Positions 58,818-64,000 of a DNA stretch of 64,000 nucleotides are shown here, piece by piece. The notes under the pieces are model-generated. The model worked only from the letters and a program-made list of their open reading frames with translations. It was not told the origin of the DNA and ran no database searches. Source of the stretch: Bog-756 sp963738545 (lineage in GTDB: Bacteria > Actinomycetota > Acidimicrobiia > Acidimicrobiales > RAAP-2). Each line of letters begins with the position of its first letter. The first letter of the stretch is position 1. The stretch spans positions 62,001 through 126,000 of the forward strand of contig CAVTXA010000003.1 of the NCBI GenBank assembly GCA_963738545.1, written 5' to 3'. Both the position numbers and the translations under genes were made by a program.

Positions 58818-60194
58818 GTGAGCTCCACCCTCCCCTCGCCCGGCGCCGGCCGATCCGACATCGCCCGGGACCCCGTCGCCGGCCCGTCGCTGTCGGGGCC
58901 GGGGGCCCCGGGAGGACACCACGACGTCCTGGTGGTGGGAGGCGGCCCGGCCGGGTCGGCCTGCGCCTACTGGCTGGCCGAGGCGGGTTGGGACGTGGCC
59001 CTGGTGGAGAAGAAGGTCTTTCCGCGGGTCAAGACCTGCGGCGACGGCCTCACCCCCCGCTCGGTGCGCCAGATCGCCGACATGGGCATCGAGGGGGCGC
59101 TGGCCGGCGCCCACCGCTACACGGGGCTCCGGGCCCACGCCTTCGGGCGGGTCCTCGACCTGCCCTGGCCCGAGCACCCGAGCTTCCCATCCCACGGCTA
59201 CGTCATCACCAGGCACGACCTCGACGGGATCGTCAACGACCGGGCCGTCAAGGCCGGCGCCACCGTGTGGCAGGGCACCGAGGCAGTCGAGCCGATCCTC
59301 GACGACACCCCGGGGGCGGCCGTCTCACCCGAGACGCCCCTCCCCTCGTGCGTGGGGGCCGTGGTCAAGGACAAGGCCACCGGATCCACCCGGTCCATCC
59401 GGGCCCGGTACGTGGTGGTGGCCGACGGGGCCAACTCGAGATTCGGACGGGCCCTCGGGACGGCACGCGACCGTGGGCAGCCCATGGGGATGGCCCTGCG
59501 CGGGTACTACACGTCACCCGGCCACGATCAGCCGTTCATCGAGTCGCACCTCGACATCCGGGACGGCGACGGCGGTGTGGTCCCCGGCTACGGGTGGATC
59601 TTCCCGCTGGGCGACGGCCGGGTGAACGTCGGCGTGGGACTGCTGTCCACCGACCATCGCTGGAAGGGGGTCAATACGTCCACCCTCATGGAGCACTTCG
59701 TGGCCTACGCCCCGAAGGAGTGGGAGCTGTCCCCGGCGACGTCCCTCGGCTCCCCCACCGGCGGGAAGCTCCCCATGGGCCTGGCCGTGGGCCCCCGCGT
59801 CGGGGCTACCACGTTGGTGGTGGGCGACGCCGGAGGCTCGATCAACCCGTTCAACGGCGAAGGCATCGCCTACGGCTACGAGAGCGGGCGGCTGGCGGCG
59901 GCATCCCTGGGCGAGGCCCTCTCGGGCGACGGGGTGGAGGCCCTGCTCCGCTACGAGACGCGCCTCGAGGACGCCTACGGCCTCTACTACCGGGTGGCCC
60001 GGGCCTTCATCAAGGTGATCAGCCGGCCCGAACTCATGCAGCTGTGCGTGGGGACGGGCATCCGCTCGGAACCGTTGATGAGCTGGATCCTCCGCATCAT
60101 GGCCAACCTGCTCCGACCGGACGAGACCGGTCCGGCCGAGGCCGCCTACCGGGCCCTCGCCGCCATCGCCCGCCTGGCCCCCGGCCCGGACTGA
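58818..60194 (+). CDS. Geranylgeranyl reductase family flavoprotein (probable menaquinone-tail reductase)
   Basis: A 458-residue FAD protein. After about 35 variable residues: Rossmann motif DVLVVGGGPAGSACAYWLAEAG, an acidic VEKK strand end, KTCGDGLTPRSV (family P-x-CG-D/G-G region), VVADGANSRFGRALG, and VVGDAGGSINPFNGEGIAYGYESGRLAA for the second FAD contact. Relatives reduce isoprenoid double bonds in archaeal lipids, chlorophyll or, in mycobacteria, one unit of menaquinone (MenJ). Placed head-to-head with complex I it most likely saturates menaquinone; that assignment is inference from context. Confidence 0.85.
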   Translation: MSSTLPSPGAGRSDIARDPVAGPSLSGPGAPGGHHDVLVVGGGPAGSACAYWLAEAGWDVALVEKKVFPRVKTCGDGLTPRSVRQIADMGIEGALAGAHRYTGLRAHAFGRVLDLPWPEHPSFPSHGYVITRHDLDGIVNDRAVKAGATVWQGTEAVEPILDDTPGAAVSPETPLPSCVGAVVKDKATGSTRSIRARYVVVADGANSRFGRALGTARDRGQPMGMALRGYYTSPGHDQPFIESHLDIRDGDGGVVPGYGWIFPLGDGRVNVGVGLLSTDHRWKGVNTSTLMEHFVAYAPKEWELSPATSLGSPTGGKLPMGLAVGPRVGATTLVVGDAGGSINPFNGEGIAYGYESGRLAAASLGEALSGDGVEALLRYETRLEDAYGLYYRVARAFIKVISRPELMQLCVGTGIRSEPLMSWILRIMANLLRPDETGPAEAAYRALAAIARLAPGPD

Positions 60195-60219
60195 GCTCGG
60201 ACACGGGTCGGGTCCGAGC
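60195..60219. terminator. Bidirectional terminator after the flavoprotein gene
   Basis: GCTCGGAC (60195-60202) and GTCCGAGC (60212-60219), a perfect 8-bp stem with a 9-base loop, starting right after the stop codon. The opposing gene ends 12 bases beyond, so it can serve both. Confidence 0.65.
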
Positions 60220-60231
60220 GGGACCGGCCGA

Positions 60232-62262
60232 TCACTTGCTGGCGTCGAGCCCCACCCGACCGGCGATGGCGTTATAGGCCGGGGTGAAGGCGTCGGTGGG
60301 CACCGGCGCTCCACCGGTGGTGGGCTCGAGGGTGGACTCGATGCGACCTCCCACGATGAAGGCCTGCCCGATGACTTCGGTCCCCTGGTTGGGGATGGTC
60401 AACGTGGTCAGGTACCCGAACGACTGCACCCCGGTCGGTGCAGTCAGCGGGACCGTTTGGACCGCCGCCGTGGCGCCGGGAACCGCCGCCGAGACCACCG
60501 AGGACTGGTAGGCGGTGTAGCAGGCCTGGAAGTTGGCGTTGGTGAACGGGGTCGCCAGCGCCTGGGCCTCGGCGTCCGAACCCATGACCCGGGTCACCGA
60601 GTGCATGGCGATGGTCGGATCGGTCGGGCTCCGGAACGAGGGTGAGGTGGCCGCCCCGGTCTGTCCGGGCAGCACCGTGCCGGCGAACAGGCCCGAGATC
60701 GTGGACGGAGTGGACCCGAGGCACTGGGCCAGGGTCCGCGTGGCCTGGGCCTGGGCCGCGGCCGGAGCTACCGGGGGCCGGACCGGCTGACCGGCCGCCG
60801 TGCTCGCGGTCCAGCCGCTGGGCAGGTCGTTCTGGTGCAGGTTGACCGCCGCCGCCAGGGCGGTGTCGGCCGTCGTGACCGGCACCAACGCCGTGGTGGC
60901 CGTGGTCGTCGAGTTGTCGTGCCGCTTGACGACGAAGTACCCGATGGCGGCGACCACGATGACGAGTGCCACCACCATCAACGCCAGCAGGCGGTTGTTG
61001 CGCCCCTGCGGCTTGCCTTCGGGTGCCGTCACGCCCGGAGCCCCACCGGGCTCGCCCGGGGGTGGGTTGGCCACGGCCGGATCGAAGGGGGCGGTGGCGG
61101 GCAACGGTGCCGCCGGCGCCCCGGACATGGCGGCCTCGGCCCCCACGGCACCCACGGTCGCCACCGAGGCGACGGCGGCCGCCTTGGCCGCCTTGTCCGC
61201 CTTGCGCTTGGCCCTCCCCTTGGTCGGGGGGGCCAGCTCCGGCGTCGGGGCCACGGCGGAGCCGGGCTGCCCGTCCCACAAGGCCTGCCCGGTGGCGGGG
61301 TCGACCGGTGGACTCCACACCGAGGCCGCCCCGGCGGGGTAGGCGAGCGCATCGGGAGGAGGCGGGGGCAGCGTGGTCTGGTCCAGTCGGACCGGATCGT
61401 TCGGCGGCGCGAAGGGGGCTTGAGCGGCGTCGACGGGCGCCTGGTAGGAGACCGGGGCCGCGGCCGCCTCGGGCGTCTTGTTCTTGCGCCACCGGCTGGA
61501 CTTCTGGGCGGGCGGCGCCGACGCGGCATCGGCGCCTTGCCCGGTGGGGGGACCGGACCACGCCGAGGTGTCGGCCAGGGGGTCGGGCGATGCCGCCCAT
61601 GCGGCCCCGGCGGCGGGCGGAGGTGGGGGTGGCGGGGTACCCGTGCCCGGGGTCGTGAAGGTGGGTGCCGCAGCGTAGGCCGGAGGCGGCGGGCTGGGGG
61701 GCGCGGGAGGGGCGCCCGGGGCCTGGGTCGGGGGGTAGGGCGTCCCGGCGGCGGCCGGTGGTGCACCGGCGATCGCCGCGCCGGCCACGGCTCCGGCGGC
61801 GGCCGCCGCGGCAGGAGCCACGTGGGCCGGCTGGTCGGCGGTCGTGGGTGGTGGCGGGGGGAGGGAGCCGTTGCCCGAGCCGGCGGCCGGGGCCGGGGAC
61901 GCGCCCTTGTACCGGGCCAGCCAGTGCGGGAGGGCCTGGTCAAGATAGGCGGCCTGGCCCGGCGTGACCGACTCGGTCGGGAACAGGAACCGGATGGACT
62001 GGCCACCCGACGTCAACTCCATGACGGCGGCATTGCGTCCGTCGGGCAGGACCACCTTCTCGCGGCACGACGCCGAGTCGAGACCCGACCACACCAGCAA
62101 CCGCTCGATCTGGGGCTGGGGTCCCTGCACGGTGATCCCCGCCGTGGTGAACAACAGGCTGAGTCCCTCGGTGGTCTTCGTCCCGCGCTCGGCGTCGCCG
62201 GCCAGGGCGACGCCCCCGAGCTGCATGCCCTCGGGAGGGAGTTCCGTTATTCCGACGGTCAT
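60232..62262 (-). CDS. Proline-rich membrane-anchored protein, paralogue A
   Basis: A 676-residue protein of unknown function. Residues 1-120 form a small beta-rich domain (LSLLFTTAGITVQGP, RFLFPTES). Residues 120-420 are Pro/Ala-rich low complexity. A basic cluster (GRNNRLLA) leads into one membrane helix (about 430-450), followed by an extracytoplasmic domain of about 220 residues that begins with NDLPSGWTAS and has two conserved-looking cysteines (in AQCLGS and FQACYTA). Cytosolic sensor domain, linker, single helix and outer domain suggest signalling or envelope linkage. GGAG lies 8 bases before the ATG. The gene at 62493 is a paralogue. Confidence 0.65.
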   Translation of the reverse strand: MTVGITELPPEGMQLGGVALAGDAERGTKTTEGLSLLFTTAGITVQGPQPQIERLLVWSGLDSASCREKVVLPDGRNAAVMELTSGGQSIRFLFPTESVTPGQAAYLDQALPHWLARYKGASPAPAAGSGNGSLPPPPPTTADQPAHVAPAAAAAAGAVAGAAIAGAPPAAAGTPYPPTQAPGAPPAPPSPPPPAYAAAPTFTTPGTGTPPPPPPPAAGAAWAASPDPLADTSAWSGPPTGQGADAASAPPAQKSSRWRKNKTPEAAAAPVSYQAPVDAAQAPFAPPNDPVRLDQTTLPPPPPDALAYPAGAASVWSPPVDPATGQALWDGQPGSAVAPTPELAPPTKGRAKRKADKAAKAAAVASVATVGAVGAEAAMSGAPAAPLPATAPFDPAVANPPPGEPGGAPGVTAPEGKPQGRNNRLLALMVVALVIVVAAIGYFVVKRHDNSTTTATTALVPVTTADTALAAAVNLHQNDLPSGWTASTAAGQPVRPPVAPAAAQAQATRTLAQCLGSTPSTISGLFAGTVLPGQTGAATSPSFRSPTDPTIAMHSVTRVMGSDAEAQALATPFTNANFQACYTAYQSSVVSAAVPGATAAVQTVPLTAPTGVQSFGYLTTLTIPNQGTEVIGQAFIVGGRIESTLEPTTGGAPVPTDAFTPAYNAIAGRVGLDASK

Positions 62263-62492
62263 GGACTTCTCCTCATTAGTGCCGAGGGCTTTCCCCGTCT
62301 CGGTGTCTCAGTTCTGCCATCCTGCCGTCGCCGCCCACGGGTAGCAAGGATTTCGCCCTCCGGACACGAAGAGGAGGGACCCCACAGGCGTGAACAGCCC
62401 GGCGGCGTGCTCGTCCATTGTCGCCCAGGACACCGGTCCAGGGGCGACACCCCCGGCGCGGCGCCGTCACCGTCCCGGATCCGACCGACGCG
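62263..62492. other. 230-base spacer between the two paralogues
   Basis: No gene is supported here. It contains the ribosome site of paralogue A and a short GGGG/CCCC hairpin near 62440; I see no clear promoter or terminator. Confidence 0.4.
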
Positions 62493-64000
62493 TCAGACCA
62501 CCGAGCTGGCACCACCGGACGCCACCCGCCGCTCGAAGGTGGCGATCGAGGCGGACAGCGACTGGCTCGGGATCTGACCGCCGATGGCGAAGACCTCGAG
62601 GCCGGCCTCCACCCGGTGCGCACCCAGACTGATCGACTCGACCTGGACATGGACGGTGGCCGAGCCGTCGACCACGGTGAAGGCCATGAGCAACGCCGAC
62701 TGCTGGAGCCCCGAGGTGCCGGGCAACGGGACCGTCGACACCGTGGCCGGCCCGGCCTGGTCCCCCGCCCCCGAGGTCTGGTTCACGCCGAGTTGGAGCT
62801 CGTCGGCCGACGCCGTCGCCGCGCACTGCGGGTACTTGGGGTTGGCGAACAGGGCGAAGTCCTGCTGCTCGTCCCGGTGGGTCCGCACCACGGTGGCCGC
62901 CGTCTGGAGCTCGACCGCCGTCTGGGCCGTGGCCGACGTGGGGGCCACGAAGATCGGCGAGGAGGTCTGGGCCGTCTGATCCGGTGCCTCCCCCCCGAGG
63001 ACGATCGCCCCCTCGGCGTCGGTGATCCCCATGCACCGGGCCAGGGCGTCGGTGATCCTGGCCTCACCCTGCTGCAGCCCCGGCGAGTTGGCGGCCGTGC
63101 CCGGGTTCGTGGACGCCTGCCAGCCCACGGGCAGATCGTCCCTGGTCAACAGGAGCTGCTGGGCCAGGTGTTCGTCGGGCGACAGGGCCGGGGCGGTGGC
63201 GACGTCCTTGGGCGGGTGCGAGGTGCCCGTGGCGGCCAGCCCGACGGCCAGGCCCACCCCGCTGGCCACGAGCACCAGGGCCACCACCAGGGTGACGGTG
63301 CGACGGGTCCGCTTCGTGCCACCCGCCGGGACGTCGGCACGGTAGGGGTCGAACGGGCTGGAGGGGACGAAGGGGCCGGACGGGTCGAAGGGGCCGTAGG
63401 GCGGGATGGGTGCGGTCGTGTCGAAGCCGTACGGAGGCGGGGGCGGGTACCCCGCTGGCCCGGCCGGCGGCGGATGGACGGGTGGCCCCGCCCCTCGCGT
63501 CGAAGGTGCCGGCAGCAGGGGTGGTGCCAGCGGCGGCGGGGACACGAGCACGTCCCGACGAGCCGGGGGGTCGGGCCGCCCCGGCTCCGTCCATCGGGTC
63601 ACCTGGATCTCGAGCGCGGCGATGGCCACCGCATTGGGCGTCTCCGATCGCACCAGGAACCGGAGCGGACCGTTGGCCAGCGTCAGTTCGAGTGGGGTCT
63701 CGGTGCCTCCGTCGGAGCCCGCCACCGCCGGCCCGAAGGCCACACCCTCGACATCGGACCAGTGGATCGACCGGTGGTCGCCGTCCCTCGGACCGGCGAC
63801 CTCGATGCCCCGGTCGTCGAAGCTCAGGCTCAGTCCCCGGCCCGGGCCGGGATCGTCGGTCCCGTCCCCGACCGTCCCGGTCGCCGCCACCTCGTCCACC
63901 CGATCGAGGCGGAAGGTGTCGGCCTCGGGTACGACCGCGGGGTGGGGCTCGTCGTCCGGCGGCCGGCGGTCGTCGATGACGGCACCCGCCCGCTCCGTTC
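62493..64000 (-). CDS. Proline-rich membrane-anchored protein, paralogue B, 5' end cut by window
   Basis: The frame is open to the window edge. Residues upstream of the GTG at 63899 (for example a PEADTFRLDRVDEVAA stretch) still align with the N-terminal domain of paralogue A, so the true start is outside. Visible parts: N-terminal beta-rich domain (LSLSFDDRGIEVAGP, LRFLVRSETP), a Pro/Gly/Tyr linker, basic TKRTRRT, one membrane helix and an outer domain beginning DDLPVGWQAS with two cysteines (ARCMG, YPQCAA). The same order and the shared GW and Cys motifs show a tandem duplication. Function unknown. Confidence 0.65.
   Translation of the reverse strand, partial: TERAGAVIDDRRPPDDEPHPAVVPEADTFRLDRVDEVAATGTVGDGTDDPGPGRGLSLSFDDRGIEVAGPRDGDHRSIHWSDVEGVAFGPAVAGSDGGTETPLELTLANGPLRFLVRSETPNAVAIAALEIQVTRWTEPGRPDPPARRDVLVSPPPLAPPLLPAPSTRGAGPPVHPPPAGPAGYPPPPPYGFDTTAPIPPYGPFDPSGPFVPSSPFDPYRADVPAGGTKRTRRTVTLVVALVLVASGVGLAVGLAATGTSHPPKDVATAPALSPDEHLAQQLLLTRDDLPVGWQASTNPGTAANSPGLQQGEARITDALARCMGITDAEGAIVLGGEAPDQTAQTSSPIFVAPTSATAQTAVELQTAATVVRTHRDEQQDFALFANPKYPQCAATASADELQLGVNQTSGAGDQAGPATVSTVPLPGTSGLQQSALLMAFTVVDGSATVHVQVESISLGAHRVEAGLEVFAIGGQIPSQSLSASIATFERRVASGGASSVV

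Noticed and set aside
63899..63899. GTG 63899 as the start of paralogue B
   Set aside because: Upstream codons are open to the window edge and still resemble the paralogue's N-terminal domain, so the gene is cut, not started there.
1..64000. tRNA, rRNA, insertion sequences, phage or toxin-antitoxin genes
   Set aside because: Both strands were read for cloverleaf-like segments, transposase or integrase motifs and long repeats; none was found.

Overview
The window is a 64-kb, very GC-rich, gene-dense stretch of an actinobacterial chromosome. A menaquinol-type cytochrome b with the PDWY motif, a membrane-anchored diheme cytochrome c next to cytochrome oxidase subunit III, CtaF, the hemE/hemH/hemY coproporphyrin route, PadR/ABC modules and many ATGA/GTGA gene overlaps all point to Actinomycetota. 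The extended, divergent versions of several proteins would suit a deep branch such as Acidimicrobiia, but that placement is inference. I see no rRNA, tRNA, CRISPR array, insertion sequence or prophage gene.

Layout. 1-1041: 3' part of an alkylsulfatase-like metallo-beta-lactamase. 1145-4278: ctaC-ctaD-ctaF (aa3 oxidase). 4330-7912: M20 peptidase and a divergent polytopic membrane protein preceded by a short leader ORF. 7937-11783: padR-ABC ATPase-ABC permease operon with a palindromic operator. 12122-13733: purE-purK in a block of clearly lower GC. 13951-17974: ctaE-qcrC-qcrA-qcrB, the other half of the bcc-aa3 branch. 18185-20533: HelD-like helicase. 20768-26050: hemE-hemH-hemY-lnt. 26041-28571: acetyl-CoA synthetase and a PNKP-type HAD phosphatase. 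28698-31934: a 1078-residue fusion of a degenerate metallophosphoesterase with an MprF-like aminoacyl-lipid synthase. 31951-37712: SCO6745-like protein, membrane proteins, a ClC channel and a K+-channel-like protein. 37748-42026: DUF2252, a PAS-GGDEF-EAL protein, LapA. 42207-58694: complete 14-subunit nuoA-N operon. 58818-60194: geranylgeranyl-reductase-family flavoprotein divergent from nuoA. 60232-64000: two paralogous proline-rich membrane-anchored proteins, the second cut by the window edge.

How it fits together. The window codes for most of an aerobic menaquinone respiratory chain: complex I, the bcc complex, the aa3 oxidase, three late heme-synthesis enzymes and a probable menaquinone-tail reductase. 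Acetyl-CoA synthetase supplies carbon. Around it lie cell-envelope genes (apolipoprotein acyltransferase homologue, MprF-like fusion, ion channels).

Expression signals. Many genes begin 6-9 bases after a TANNNT hexamer, so leaderless transcripts look common here; Shine-Dalgarno sequences are confined to some internal or lower-GC genes. Three genes (5927, 20768, 35101) are preceded by short ORFs that end at or near the main start. The most unusual items are the pseudo-phosphoesterase/MprF fusion, the Cys-to-Ser change at the Lnt active site, the leader ORFs and the purEK composition island.
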